A DNA stretch of 64,000 nucleotides from Pseudomonas benzenivorans (GCF_900100495.1 NZ_FNCT01000012.1:62001-126000), one strand, 5' to 3'. Positions 50,541-59,767 are shown, counted from the stretch's first letter. The notes: generated from the letters alone by a model not told the origin. Numbers and translations: made by a program.

Positions 50541-51134
50541 ATGTCCAAACCGGCTCTGCTCCGTTGTGCGCTGTGGTTCGGTCTATTGCTGCCGGTCGTG
50601 GCGGGTGCCACCGAGCTATACCGCTATACCGATGACAAGGGCGTCACCGTGCTCAGCCGCCAGGGCGTGCCGCCGGAGTTCATCGGCAAGGGCTACGAGG
50701 TGCTCAACGACCAGGGGCGGGTGATCAAGGTGATTCCGCCGGCTCCCAGCGCCGAGGAAATGCAGCGCCTGCTGGCCGAGAAGGCTCGCGCCAGTTCCGA
50801 TGCCCAGTTGTTGCGCCTGTACAGCTCGCCCGAGGACGTCGACCGTGCCCGCGAGCGCAAGCTGGTCGAGTTGGATGGCTTGATCGGCGTGGCGCGTGGC
50901 AACTTGCAGTCGGCGCGTACCCAGCAGGCCAATCTGCAGAGCCAGGCGGCGGACTTCGAGCGTGCCGGCCGGCCGGTGCCGGAGCACCTGCTGGCGCAGA
51001 TCGACAACCAGAAAGCCGAGCAGCAGCGCCTGCAAAAGGACATCCTCCGCTATCAGGAAGTGCGCAAGCTGGCCGAGGCCAGCTTCGCTGCCGATCGCGA
51101 GCGGCTCAGCGAGTTGCTGGGCAAGCGCCGTTAG
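50541..51134 (+). CDS. DUF4124 domain exported protein
   Basis: A 197-residue protein with a signal peptide (cut after about VVAGA, residue 22) and a DUF4124 segment (ELYRYTDDKGVTVLSRQGVPPEFI). The C-terminal part (about 75-190) is a long charged helix that is probably coiled coil (AEEMQRLLAEKARAS ... QNLQSQAADFERAG-like). The function of the family is not known; the related start is shared with the M23 peptidase at 15145. It begins 23 bases after pyrE. Confidence 0.85.
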   Translation: MSKPALLRCALWFGLLLPVVAGATELYRYTDDKGVTVLSRQGVPPEFIGKGYEVLNDQGRVIKVIPPAPSAEEMQRLLAEKARASSDAQLLRLYSSPEDVDRARERKLVELDGLIGVARGNLQSARTQQANLQSQAADFERAGRPVPEHLLAQIDNQKAEQQRLQKDILRYQEVRKLAEASFAADRERLSELLGKRR

Positions 51135-51135
51135 T

Positions 51136-51267
51136 GTGAAAGTCGCGCAGCGACGACCTTCTGACGTCCTTCTCCCTCCGGGAGAAGGTGGCGCGAAGCG
51201 CCGGATGAGGGAAGCGGGTATGCCACGAAGGCTTTCATCATTCGAAGTGCCTTTCGGGGCATGCCCG
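51136..51267 (+). repeat. 130-bp dispersed repeat, copy 3
   Basis: The sequence opens GTGAAAGTCGCGCAGCGACG, contains CTTCTCCCTCCGGGAGAAGG and TGGCGCGAAGCGCCGGATGA, and ends GGGGCATGCCCGC. It is co-linear with the copy at 4315-4447 with few differences. It starts right after the stop codon of the DUF4124 gene. Confidence 0.82.
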
Positions 51268-51292
51268 CTAGCGTGAAATAACGATCGCTGCC

Positions 51293-51456
51293 GTAGGCTG
51301 GGTTGGCGGCGCATGTTGCCGAGATACGGGCGACACAGGTTCCGAACGTCGCCTAACCCAGCACCGCGCCGGCGCGCGTTTCGCCAGGGCCGGGTTACGC
51401 CGCGCCAGACCCGGCTGCTTGAGCGGGCCATCGCGCAGGCGTCCAACCCAGCCTGC
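51293..51456. repeat. REP-like composite palindrome before argB end
   Basis: GTAGGCTGGGTTGGCGGCGC and GTCGCCTAACCCAGC, then GGGCCGGGTTACG and GTCCAACCCAGCCTGC, form nested imperfect inverted repeats. It resembles the 23009-23174 element. It lies just downstream of argB. Confidence 0.6.
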
Positions 51457-51469
51457 GAGCTCCCTCCGC

Positions 51470-52375
51470 TCAGTGGCGCTTGCGGTTGCAGATCAGGGTG
51501 CCGACGCCGCTGTCGGTGAAGATCTCCAGCAGCACCGCATTGGGCACCCGACCGTCGATGATGTGCGCGCTGGTCACCCCGCCCTGCACCGCGTCCAGGG
51601 CGCAGCGGATCTTCGGCAGCATGCCGCCGTAGATGGTGCCGTCGGCGATCAGCGCGTCGACCTGTTCGGTGGTCAGCCCGGTGAGCACCTTGCCCTGCTT
51701 GTCCATCAGGCCGGCGATGTTGGTCAGCAGCATCAGCTTCTCGGCCTTCAGCGCCTCGGCGACCTTGCCGGCCACCAGGTCGGCGTTGATGTTGTAGGAC
51801 TCGCCGTCCGGACCGACGCCGATCGGCGCGATCACCGGGATGAAGTCGCCCTTGACCAGCATGTTCAGCAGCTCGGTATTGACCCCGGTGACCTCGCCGA
51901 CGTGGCCGATGTCGATGATTTCCGGCTGGGTCATCTCCGGCGTCTGGCGGGTCACGGTGAGCTTCTTCGCGCGGATCAGCTCGGCGTCCTTGCCGGTCAG
52001 GCCGATGGCGCTGCCGCCATGGCGGTTGATCAGGTTGACGATGTCCTTGTTGACCTGGCCGCCCAGCACCATCTCCACCACATCCATGGTCTGCGCATCG
52101 GTGACGCGCATGCCGTCGATGAAGTGGCTTTCGATGCTCAAGCGTTTGAGCAGGTCGCCGATCTGCGGGCCGCCGCCATGCACCACCACCGGGTTGATGC
52201 CGACCGCCTTCATCAGCACGATGTCGCGGGCGAAGCCGGTTTTCAGCTCGTCGCTCTCCATGGCGTTGCCGCCGTACTTGATCACCAGGGTCTTGCCGAC
52301 GAAACGGCGGATATAGGGCAGGGCTTCGGATAGGACCTTGGCCACCTGGACGGCGGCATCGCGCTCGAGGGTCAT
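51470..52375 (-). CDS. argB: Acetylglutamate kinase ArgB
   Basis: A 301-residue enzyme that phosphorylates N-acetylglutamate in arginine synthesis. LVIKYGGNAMES, VVVHGGGPQIGDLL and NINADLVAGKVAEAL are its nucleotide and substrate sites. The N-terminal helix (LERDAAVQVAKVLSEALPYI) is the extension that makes the enzyme hexameric and arginine-inhibited in pseudomonads. The ATG at 52375 has GGAG seven bases upstream; a TTG twelve bases earlier is less likely. It is 26 bases downstream of algC. Confidence 0.98.
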   Translation of the reverse strand: MTLERDAAVQVAKVLSEALPYIRRFVGKTLVIKYGGNAMESDELKTGFARDIVLMKAVGINPVVVHGGGPQIGDLLKRLSIESHFIDGMRVTDAQTMDVVEMVLGGQVNKDIVNLINRHGGSAIGLTGKDAELIRAKKLTVTRQTPEMTQPEIIDIGHVGEVTGVNTELLNMLVKGDFIPVIAPIGVGPDGESYNINADLVAGKVAEALKAEKLMLLTNIAGLMDKQGKVLTGLTTEQVDALIADGTIYGGMLPKIRCALDAVQGGVTSAHIIDGRVPNAVLLEIFTDSGVGTLICNRKRH

Positions 52376-52401
52376 GCGGGGCTCCAATGCGGGTTAGGCA
52401 A

Positions 52402-54987
52402 TCAAAACGGTAGGTTGATATCGGGTGAGACGCTGTAGAGCTGGGCGCGGAACACTTCCTTGATCCGGCTGAGTTCTTCCTCGCTGTCGGCCTCGAAGCG
52501 CAGCACCAGCATCGGCGTGGTGTTGGAGGCGCGCACCAGGCCCCAGCCCTTCGGGTAATCGACGCGTACGCCGTCCAGGGTGGTCAGGTTGGCGTCGCCC
52601 CAGTGACCGTCGCGTTGCAGCGCGTCGATGATGGCGAACTTGCTCTGTTCGGTGACCTGGATGTTGATTTCCGGGGTGGAAATATCGCTGGGGAAGGCGG
52701 CGAACACCTGCTCGGCGTCGCGCTTGTCCTGGCTGAGGATCTCCAGCAGGCGGGCGGCGCTGTAGATGCCGTCGTCGAAGCCGAACCAGCGTTCCTTGAA
52801 GAAGATGTGCCCGCTCATCTCGCCGGCCAGCAGCGCGCCGGTTTCCTTCATCTTCTTCTTGATCAGCGAGTGGCCGGTCTTCCACATCACCGGGCGGCCC
52901 CCGTAGCCACTGATCAGCGGGGTCAGGCGGCGGGTGCACTTGACGTCGAAGATGATGTCGGCGCCGGGGTTGCGCGCCACCACGTCCTTGGCGAACAGCA
53001 TCAGCAGGCGATCCGGGTAGATGATGGTGCCCTTGTTGGTCACCACGCCGACGCGGTCGCCGTCGCCGTCGAAGGCCAGGCCGAGGTCGGCCTTCTCGGC
53101 TTTGACCTTGGCGATCAGGTCGACCAGGTTCTCCGGCTTGCCCGGGTCCGGGTGGTGGTTGGGGAAGTTGCCGTCGACTTCGCAGAACAGCGGGATCACC
53201 GTGCAGCCGAGCGCCTCGATCAGTTGCGGGGCGATCACCCCGGCGGCGCCGTTGCCGCAGTCGACCACCACCTTGAGCTGCTTGGCCAGGGCGATATCGT
53301 CGCGGATCTGCTGGAAGTAGCGCTGCAGCACGTCGACCTGCTCGACGCTGCCGACGCCGCTGGCCAGGTCATGGTTGTCGATGCGCGCCTTCAGCGCCTG
53401 GATCTGCTCGTTGGCCAGGGTGTCGCCGGCGATGACGATCTTGAAGCCGTTGTAGTCCGGCGGGTTATGGCTGCCGGTGAGCATCACCGCGGACCTGCCG
53501 GCGAGGATGTTGGCGGCGTAGTAGACCACCGGGGTCGGCACCATGCCGACATCGCTGACGCTGCAGCCGCAGTCGAGCAGGCCCTGGATCAGTTGTTGGA
53601 CCAGTTCCGGGCCGGACAGGCGGCCGTCGCGGCCCACGGCTACGTTCGGTTCGCCCTGCGCCAGGCTCTGCGAGCCAATCGCGCGGCCGACCCAGTAGGC
53701 GGTTTCCGCGGTCAGGCTGCTGCCGACCACGCCGCGGATGTCGTAGGCGCGGAAGATGTCGGCAGGCAGTTTGGGGGCGGTTTGCTGGGTACTCATAACA
53801 GGGGGGTGCTCCAGTCCCAGGAGATCCTGGTCTTCGTCGAGAATGTCGATATCGAGAATATCGGTGTCTTGAAACAGCGGGTCGCTCAGCTCCGCCGGAT
53901 GGCTCTGCACCTCGGCGGGCGCTGACGGGGCGCCGTCGTTGTCAGGGCTCTCCGCGGACGCGCTGGCGCGGCGCGGCAGGCGAGCCAAGGTCTGAGCCAG
54001 GCTATCGAGTGCCGGCAGGCTCAGGCTGAAGGGTTTGACGGCTTTCCCCGCCGAGAGTTCTTTAAGCAGTTGGCCGAGTTGCAGCGCATCCTTGTCCAGC
54101 CGCCGTTGCAGGGCGCCGTTCACCCGGTATAGGCCGAGCAGGGCGCCGCCCAGGGCCAGCAGTGCGGCGAGTCCGAGCAGCAGCGGCGAGAAGGCCGCGG
54201 TGCTGAGCGCCGGGCCCGGGCTGAAGCTGAGTGTCCAATTCGGGTTGCCGCTGTCGAAGTCCTGCGCCGCGCCCTGGGCCTGGCCGCGTTGCGCCAGCAG
54301 CTGGGCGGCGTTGTCGCCGAACCGCTGGCTCAGCTGCACTTGGCCGACCGCGGCGGGCAGCGGCGGCAGGCTGGCCAGCAGGCGGTCGAGCTCGACCGCC
54401 AGCAGCAGGGTGCCCTGTGCCGGTTGCGCGTCGTCCAGGCGCAGCGGCGCGGCGCTGTAGACCAACCAGCGCTGGCCGACCTTGTAGGCCTCGACGGCGG
54501 GCGTCTGGCCGTTTTCCACCCGGCGCAGCAGGTCCAGTGCGGCAAAATTCATCGGCGCGCTGCGGCTCATGTCCTGCGCCGCCTGGCCACGTGCATTGAG
54601 GTGGGCATCGACCACCCCGTCCCAGTAGCCGAGGTTGCGTTCGGCCGTGCGAATCTGTTGGCTGTCCTGGCTGTGCAGCGCGTCCAGTAGCTGCGGGTTG
54701 CGCGCCGCGGCACGGGTGTCGGCGGCCAGTTGCTGCAGCGCCTGGCGCAGGGCCGCGGCCTGCCCTCCGCCCCAGGCCTCGACGAGTTGCTGCTGATGCT
54801 GCTGGGTGCCGTTGAGCAGGCCGAACCAGAGCAGGCCGCCAGCCAGGGCCAGGCCGCCGAGCGTGGCCAGCAGGCCGGGCAGCACGGCGTCGCCGATCTG
54901 CTTGGCATTGCCTGGCGCGGCGCCCGGCGGCTTGCTGCTCGCGGCGACGGGGGCGGCATCCTTGGCGGTGCGCTTGAAGAGTTTCAT
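52402..54987 (-). CDS. algC: Phosphomannomutase/phosphoglucomutase AlgC, long membrane-anchored form
   Basis: An 861-residue protein. Residues about 1-395 hold two membrane segments (about 34-58 and 270-290) around a periplasmic domain rich in Gln and Ala. Residues 398-861 are the classical AlgC enzyme: phosphoserine loop MLTGSHNPPDYNG, metal loop AFDGDGDRVG, sugar loop GEMSGH, and phosphate loop RASNTTP. The enzyme makes mannose-1-P and glucose-1-P for alginate, LPS and rhamnolipid. ATG 54987 follows GGAGACGCCGG. An internal ATG at 53796 would give the 464-residue textbook AlgC, but no good ribosome binding site precedes it. Confidence 0.95.
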   Translation of the reverse strand: MKLFKRTAKDAAPVAASSKPPGAAPGNAKQIGDAVLPGLLATLGGLALAGGLLWFGLLNGTQQHQQQLVEAWGGGQAAALRQALQQLAADTRAAARNPQLLDALHSQDSQQIRTAERNLGYWDGVVDAHLNARGQAAQDMSRSAPMNFAALDLLRRVENGQTPAVEAYKVGQRWLVYSAAPLRLDDAQPAQGTLLLAVELDRLLASLPPLPAAVGQVQLSQRFGDNAAQLLAQRGQAQGAAQDFDSGNPNWTLSFSPGPALSTAAFSPLLLGLAALLALGGALLGLYRVNGALQRRLDKDALQLGQLLKELSAGKAVKPFSLSLPALDSLAQTLARLPRRASASAESPDNDGAPSAPAEVQSHPAELSDPLFQDTDILDIDILDEDQDLLGLEHPPVMSTQQTAPKLPADIFRAYDIRGVVGSSLTAETAYWVGRAIGSQSLAQGEPNVAVGRDGRLSGPELVQQLIQGLLDCGCSVSDVGMVPTPVVYYAANILAGRSAVMLTGSHNPPDYNGFKIVIAGDTLANEQIQALKARIDNHDLASGVGSVEQVDVLQRYFQQIRDDIALAKQLKVVVDCGNGAAGVIAPQLIEALGCTVIPLFCEVDGNFPNHHPDPGKPENLVDLIAKVKAEKADLGLAFDGDGDRVGVVTNKGTIIYPDRLLMLFAKDVVARNPGADIIFDVKCTRRLTPLISGYGGRPVMWKTGHSLIKKKMKETGALLAGEMSGHIFFKERWFGFDDGIYSAARLLEILSQDKRDAEQVFAAFPSDISTPEINIQVTEQSKFAIIDALQRDGHWGDANLTTLDGVRVDYPKGWGLVRASNTTPMLVLRFEADSEEELSRIKEVFRAQLYSVSPDINLPF

Positions 54988-55030
54988 CCGGCGTCTCCTC
55001 GGCAAATCATCCTGGAATGGGCGGCGCTGC

Positions 55031-55486
55031 TCAGTGGCTGCCGGAATGCCCGAAACCGCCCGCGCCGCGCTGGCTCTCGTCGAACTGCTCGACCAGCTCG
55101 AAGTGCGCCTGCACCACCGGCACCAGGATCAGCTGGGCGATGCGCTCGCCGACGGCCATGCTGAAGGCGCTCTGGCCACGGTTCCAGCAGGAGACCATCA
55201 GCTCGCCCTGGTAGTCCGAGTCGATCAGGCCGACCAGGTTGCCGAGCACGATGCCGTGTTTGTGGCCCAGGCCCGAGCGCGGCAGGATCAGCGCGGCCAG
55301 GCCCGGATCGCCGATGTAGATCGACAGGCCAGTGGGGATCAGCACGGTTTGCCCCGGCTCCAGGGTCAGCTCCTGCTCGAGCATGGCGCGCAGGTCGAGG
55401 CCGGCGGAGCCGGGCGTGGCGTACTGCGGCAGGGGGAATTCGCTGCCCAGGCGCGGGTCGAGGATCTTGGCTTGTAAAGCGTGCAT
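55031..55486 (-). CDS. dut: dUTP diphosphatase
   Basis: A 151-residue trimeric enzyme that turns dUTP into dUMP and keeps uracil out of DNA. The five motifs are seen, including GSAGLDLRAM (1), LILPRSGLGHKHG (2), NLVGLIDSDYQGEL (3), FSMAVGERIAQLILVP (4) and QRGAGGFGHSG (5). Length matches E. coli Dut. It lies between coaBC and algC in one operon. Confidence 0.98.
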   Translation of the reverse strand: MHALQAKILDPRLGSEFPLPQYATPGSAGLDLRAMLEQELTLEPGQTVLIPTGLSIYIGDPGLAALILPRSGLGHKHGIVLGNLVGLIDSDYQGELMVSCWNRGQSAFSMAVGERIAQLILVPVVQAHFELVEQFDESQRGAGGFGHSGSH

Positions 55487-55516
55487 GTCAGGCTCTGTGG
55501 TCGATAGGTGGGGGCA

Positions 55517-56725
55517 TCAGCTACGCGCCAGGCGCTCGGCGATAAAGCCGATCAGCTGACGGGCGATCTTGCCTTTGCTGGTCTGCGCGAAACTGCTTTG
55601 CCGCAACTCGCGGTCGATGATGGTGATGGCGTTTTCCTCGCTGTTGAAGCCGATGCTGGGGTTGGCCACATCGTTGGCGACGATCAGGTCGAGGTTCTTG
55701 TCCTTGAGCTTGCGCGAGGCGTACTCCAGCAGGTTCTCGGTCTCGGCGGCGAAACCGACGCTGAACGGCCGGTCGCTGCGCCCGGCCAGGGTGGCGAGGA
55801 TATCCGGGTTGCGCACCATTTGCAGGAGCAGGCCGTCGCCGCTGGCCGGGTCTTTCTTCAATTTGTGCTGGGCGACCACTTCCGGGCGGTAGTCGGCGAC
55901 CGCCGCGGCGGCGATCAGCAGGTCGCAGGGCATCGCCGCCTCGCAGGCGGCGAGCATGTCGCGGGCGCTGATCACGTCGATGCGCTCGACCCGGTCCGGG
56001 GTCGGCAGGTGCACCGGGCCGCTGATCAGGGTGACCCGTGCGCCGGCCTCGGCGGCCGCCTCGGCGAGGGCGAAGCCCATCTTGCCGGAGCTGTGGTTGG
56101 TGATGTAGCGCACCGGGTCGATGTTTTCCTGGGTCGGCCCGGCGGTGATCAGCACATGCTTGCCGGTCAGCGCCTGGTTCTCGAAGCAGTCGGCGGCGCA
56201 CTGCGCCAGTTCCTCGGCCTCCAGCATGCGGCCGAGGCCGACGTCGCCGCAGGCCTGGCTGCCGGCGGCGGGGCCGAACAGGCGCAGGCCGCGTTCGGCG
56301 AGCAGGCAGGCGTTGGCCTGGGTCGCCGGGTCGCGCCACATGGCCTGGTTCATCGCCGGCGCCAGGGCTACCGGCGCGTCGGTGGCCAGCACCAGGGTGG
56401 TCAGCAGGTCATCGGCCACGCCCTGGGCCAGGCGCGCCATCAGGTCGGCGGTGGCCGGGGCGATCAGCACCAGGTCGGCCCAGCGCGCCAGCTCGATATG
56501 GCCCATCGCGGCTTCGGCGGCGGGGTCGAGCAGGTCCAGGTGCACCGGGTGGCCGGACAGCGCCTGCAGGGTCAACGGGGTGATGAACTCACGGCCACCC
56601 TTGGTCATCACCACGTGGACCTCGGCCCCCTGGTCGCGCAGGCGGCGAACCAGCTCTGCGCTCTTGTACGCGGCGATGCCGCCCCCAACGCCGAGAACGA
56701 TGCGTTTGCGATAGAGCCGCTGCAT
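55517..56725 (-). CDS. coaBC: Bifunctional coenzyme A protein CoaBC
   Basis: A 402-residue two-domain enzyme. Residues 1-190 are the flavin-dependent phosphopantothenoylcysteine decarboxylase (VLGVGGGIAAYKSAELVRRL, LAPAMNQAMW with the catalytic region, and a Cys-rich segment QACGDVGLGRM). Residues 190-402 are the CTP-dependent synthetase (ITAGPTQENIDPVRYITNHS and KKDPASGDGLLLQMVRNPDI). It joins cysteine to 4'-phosphopantothenate. It heads the coaBC-dut-algC-argB operon and is divergent from radC. Start at 56725 removes a non-family extension. Confidence 0.97.
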   Translation of the reverse strand: MQRLYRKRIVLGVGGGIAAYKSAELVRRLRDQGAEVHVVMTKGGREFITPLTLQALSGHPVHLDLLDPAAEAAMGHIELARWADLVLIAPATADLMARLAQGVADDLLTTLVLATDAPVALAPAMNQAMWRDPATQANACLLAERGLRLFGPAAGSQACGDVGLGRMLEAEELAQCAADCFENQALTGKHVLITAGPTQENIDPVRYITNHSSGKMGFALAEAAAEAGARVTLISGPVHLPTPDRVERIDVISARDMLAACEAAMPCDLLIAAAAVADYRPEVVAQHKLKKDPASGDGLLLQMVRNPDILATLAGRSDRPFSVGFAAETENLLEYASRKLKDKNLDLIVANDVANPSIGFNSEENAITIIDRELRQSSFAQTSKGKIARQLIGFIAERLARS

Positions 56726-56863
56726 AGGCCTGCCTTTTTTTGAGGTGGATGTACACCGCGGCACTGACGCCTCCCCCAGGCCAGCCGCCGCGTAAAAACT
56801 GGGCTACGATAGCACAGCGGTCGCAGCGGAGCAGCGACCCGTCCCGCTCGACATGGAGGTGTT

Positions 56864-57538
56864 ATGAGCATTCGCGACTGGCCCGCGGCGGAACGTCCGC
56901 GGGAGAAACTCCTGGCCCTGGGGGCCGTCAGCCTGACTGACGCCGAACTGCTGGCGATCTTCCTGCGCACCGGCGTGGCCGGGCAGAGCGCGGTGGATCT
57001 GGCGCGCCATCTGCTCGGCGATTTCGGCGGCCTGCGCGCCTTGTTGCAGGCCGATCTGCCGTCCTTCAGCCAGCGCCTGGGCCTCGGTCCGGCGAAATTC
57101 GCCCAGCTGCAGGCGGTGCTGGAAATGGCCCGCCGGCACCTGGCCGAGCAGCTGCGCCGCGACTCGGCGCTGGAGAGCCCGCAGGCGGTGCGCGACTACC
57201 TCAAGGCCCTGCTGCGGCATGAGCCGCACGAGGTGTTCGGCTGCCTGTTCCTCGATGCCAAGCACCGGGTGCTGGCGTTCGAGGCGCTGTTCCACGGCTC
57301 CATCGACAGCGCCAGCGTCTACCCGCGCCAGGTGGTCAAGCGTGCCCTGGCGCACAACGCGGCGGCGCTGATCCTCACCCACAACCATCCTTCCGGGGTG
57401 GCCGAGCCGAGCCAGGCCGACCGGGTGCTGACCAAGCGCCTGAAGGACGCCCTGGAGCTGGTCGAGGTGCGGGTGCTCGACCACTTCATCGTCGGCGACG
57501 GCGAGCCGCTGTCGTTGGCCGAGTACGGCTGGCTGTAG
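56864..57538 (+). CDS. radC: RadC-family JAMM protein
   Basis: A 224-residue protein with an N-terminal helix-hairpin-helix region (about 1-90) and a C-terminal JAMM/MPN fold. The metal motif is LTHNHPSGVAEPSQAD, with an upstream glutamate in the HEVFGCLFLD strand region. The name goes back to a repair phenotype later assigned elsewhere; its activity is not well known. GGAGGTGTT lies before the ATG. It is divergent from coaBC. Confidence 0.95.
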   Translation: MSIRDWPAAERPREKLLALGAVSLTDAELLAIFLRTGVAGQSAVDLARHLLGDFGGLRALLQADLPSFSQRLGLGPAKFAQLQAVLEMARRHLAEQLRRDSALESPQAVRDYLKALLRHEPHEVFGCLFLDAKHRVLAFEALFHGSIDSASVYPRQVVKRALAHNAAALILTHNHPSGVAEPSQADRVLTKRLKDALELVEVRVLDHFIVGDGEPLSLAEYGWL

Positions 57539-57646
57539 GCGGGGGCTTGCCGGTCCTGTGGGAACGGCTGGGCGGCACTCCGCCTTGGCCGCGAAATCCC
57601 TGCGCCGCCTCGCTTCGCGGTCAAGACCGCTCCCGCGGCGGTGGGG

Positions 57647-59236
57647 CTATGGCGTGATCTGCACCCTGGCGAAATCCTGGCGGCCGAACGGGCTGACCCT
57701 ATACCCCGCGACCTCCTTGCGGGTCAGGGCGAAGGCGGTCGGGTGCGCCAGCGGCAGCCACAGCGCCTGTTGCTGGATGATCCGTTGCGCTTCCTTATAC
57801 AGCTGGCTGCGGAGTTGCTGATCGCTGACGCTCTTGCCGTCGCTGATCAGCTTGTCCAGCTGCGGGTCGCAGTAACGAGCGAAGTTCAGCCCGGACTCGA
57901 CCGAGGCGCAGGAGAACTGCGGGGTGAGGAAGTTGTCCGGGTCGCCGTTGTCGCCGGCCCAGCCCATGAACAGCAGGTCGTGCTCGCCGGCCTTGGCGCG
58001 ACGGATCAGCTCGCCCCATTCGATCACGCGGATCTGCGCCTGGATGCCGACCTTGGCCAGGTCGGCCTGCAGCAACTGGGCGCCGAGGCTCGGGTTGGGA
58101 TTAAGCAGGCTGCCCGAGGGGCGGGTCCAAATGGTCGTCTGGAAGCCCTCGGCCAGGCCGGCTTCGGCCAGCAGGGCGCGGGCCTTGGCCGGGTCGTGGG
58201 CATAGCCGGGCAGGTCCGCGGCATAGCCCCAGGTGTTCGGCGGGTAGGGACCGTCGGCGGCCTCGGCACTGTCCTCGAACACCGCTTTCAGGTAGCTGGC
58301 CTTGTCGAACGCCAGGTTGATCGCCTGGCGCACGGCGGGCCTGTCCAACGGCGGATGCTGGCTGTTGAGGCCGACGAAGGCGGTCATGAAGGCCGCGGTG
58401 TGCTCGCTCTTGAGGTTGGCGTCGGCGGCGATGCCGCGCACGTCCTGCGGTTTGGGCGACAGGGCGATCTGGCATTCGCCGCGCCGCAGTTTCTGAAGGC
58501 GCACGTTGGCGTCCGGGGTGATGGCGAACACCAGGTCGTCCACCGTCGGTTTGCCGGCGAAATACTCGGGGTTGGCCGTATAGCGCACCATCGCGTCTTT
58601 CTGGAAACGCCTGAAGACGAAGGGGCCCGTGCCGATCGGCTGGTTGTTGAGCTTCTCCGGGGTGCCGGCGGCGAGCAGTTGGGCGGCGTATTCGGCGGGG
58701 TAGATGGAGGCGAAGCCCATGCTCAGGGTGGCCAGGAAGGTTGCGTCGGCACGGCTCAGGGTGAAGCGCAGGCTGTGCTCGTCGAGCTTGTCGATGCGCT
58801 CGATCAGGCTCGGCAACTGCATCGACTGGGCATGCGGGTAGCCGCTGGCGGCGACCTTGTGCCAGGGGTGGGCGGGGTCGAGCATGCGCTGGAAGCTGAA
58901 CAGCACGTCGTCGGCGTTCAGCGCGCGGCTGGGGGTGAAATACTCGGTGTGGTGGAATTTCACCCCCGGCCGCAGCCGGAAGCTGTAGCTCAGGCCGTCC
59001 GCGCTGACCTGCCAGCTCTGCGCCAGGCTCGGCAGCAGCGTGCCGCTGGTGGCGTCGAACTCTACCAGGCGGTTCATCAGCACGTCGGCGGAGGCGTTGG
59101 TGGTGGTCAGCGAGTTGTATTGCACCACGTCGAAACCGTCCGGGCTGGCCTCGGTGCAGACGCTGAGGGTGGCGGCCTGGACGAACAGCGGGCTGAACAG
59201 TGGGACGAACAGCAGCGGTAGGGTGGCAAGGCGCAT
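57647..59236 (-). CDS. Peptide ABC transporter substrate-binding protein (DppA-like, family 5)
   Basis: A 529-residue periplasmic binding protein for di- or oligopeptides. A signal peptide (MRLATLPLLFVPLFSPLFVQA, cut near residue 21) precedes the family start LSVCTEASPDGFDVVQYNSL. Other family-5 blocks are NADDVLFSFQRMLDP and NNQPIGTGPFVFRRF, and LLFMGWAGDNGDPDNFLTP near residue 420. No permease or ATPase genes are adjacent here, so it is an orphan. AGGAGTTTGCC is before the ATG at 59236. A longer open frame extends upstream without support. Confidence 0.95.
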   Translation of the reverse strand: MRLATLPLLFVPLFSPLFVQAATLSVCTEASPDGFDVVQYNSLTTTNASADVLMNRLVEFDATSGTLLPSLAQSWQVSADGLSYSFRLRPGVKFHHTEYFTPSRALNADDVLFSFQRMLDPAHPWHKVAASGYPHAQSMQLPSLIERIDKLDEHSLRFTLSRADATFLATLSMGFASIYPAEYAAQLLAAGTPEKLNNQPIGTGPFVFRRFQKDAMVRYTANPEYFAGKPTVDDLVFAITPDANVRLQKLRRGECQIALSPKPQDVRGIAADANLKSEHTAAFMTAFVGLNSQHPPLDRPAVRQAINLAFDKASYLKAVFEDSAEAADGPYPPNTWGYAADLPGYAHDPAKARALLAEAGLAEGFQTTIWTRPSGSLLNPNPSLGAQLLQADLAKVGIQAQIRVIEWGELIRRAKAGEHDLLFMGWAGDNGDPDNFLTPQFSCASVESGLNFARYCDPQLDKLISDGKSVSDQQLRSQLYKEAQRIIQQQALWLPLAHPTAFALTRKEVAGYRVSPFGRQDFARVQITP

Positions 59237-59293
59237 GGCAAACTCCTGGGCAACGCGGCACGCATCCTTGATGCGTGCCGGCAAAGGCTTAAC
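59237..59293. other. Spacer between binding-protein gene and inverted-repeat element
   Basis: Short upstream sequence of the binding-protein gene. GCATCCTTGATGCGTGCCGG forms a small hairpin. The promoter of the gene probably lies within or beyond the adjacent element. Confidence 0.35.
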
Positions 59294-59645
59294 CCTAGGG
59301 TCTGTTGCCGTTTCAGCGCAAGCCGCGTTGCCGCGAAAAATCTCGCCATGGCCGGGCGGCGTTCCGCTAGGCGTGGGACGCAGGTAATGGTTGTTCCCTT
59401 GCCAAGCCCCACAACAACGCATGGCGAGATTTTCCGCGCAACCCGCAGGGCCGGGCCTGTTTTAGCGCGATGCTGCGTATCTCGACGCTCATGTGGAACG
59501 ACCACAAAAACGCCAGGAGCGTTTTTGCGCGCAAGCCCCGAAGGGATGAAGCACATGGATGTGCTGAACAAACTTCGCGTCTCGTACCTTGCCTCGCTAA
59601 AACAGACTCCGGCGCGGTCGCGATGAAACGGCAACAGACCCTAGG
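59294..59645. mobile_element. 352-bp inverted-repeat (MITE-like) element
   Basis: The ends 59294-59315 (CCTAGGGTCTGTTGCCGTTT then CA) and 59624-59645 are exact 22-bp inverted repeats. Inside, further complementary pairs are seen, for example CGCGAAAAATCTCGCCATG near 59332 with CATGGCGAGATTTTCCGCG near 59424. It also has CAAAAACGCC...GGAGCGTTTTTG. No transposase gene fits inside, so it is a non-autonomous element. It lies between the binding-protein gene and the rpmBG promoter. Confidence 0.75.
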
Positions 59646-59767
59646 CCATAAGGGCGCGGCGGAACAATGAGTCCGGGCGACGAGCGGTCGATTGGCGGGG
59701 CGGCCCAGGCGCACGGCTTGGCCGCGGAATGCCGGCGCCCGGCGCTGGCACGAAAGTGTGTTTTGCC

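Noticed and set aside
59470..59670. Short reading frame ending in MKRQQTLG inside the inverted-repeat element
   Set aside because: Such frames arise from translating the repeat; the terminal repeats explain the sequence better than a gene.
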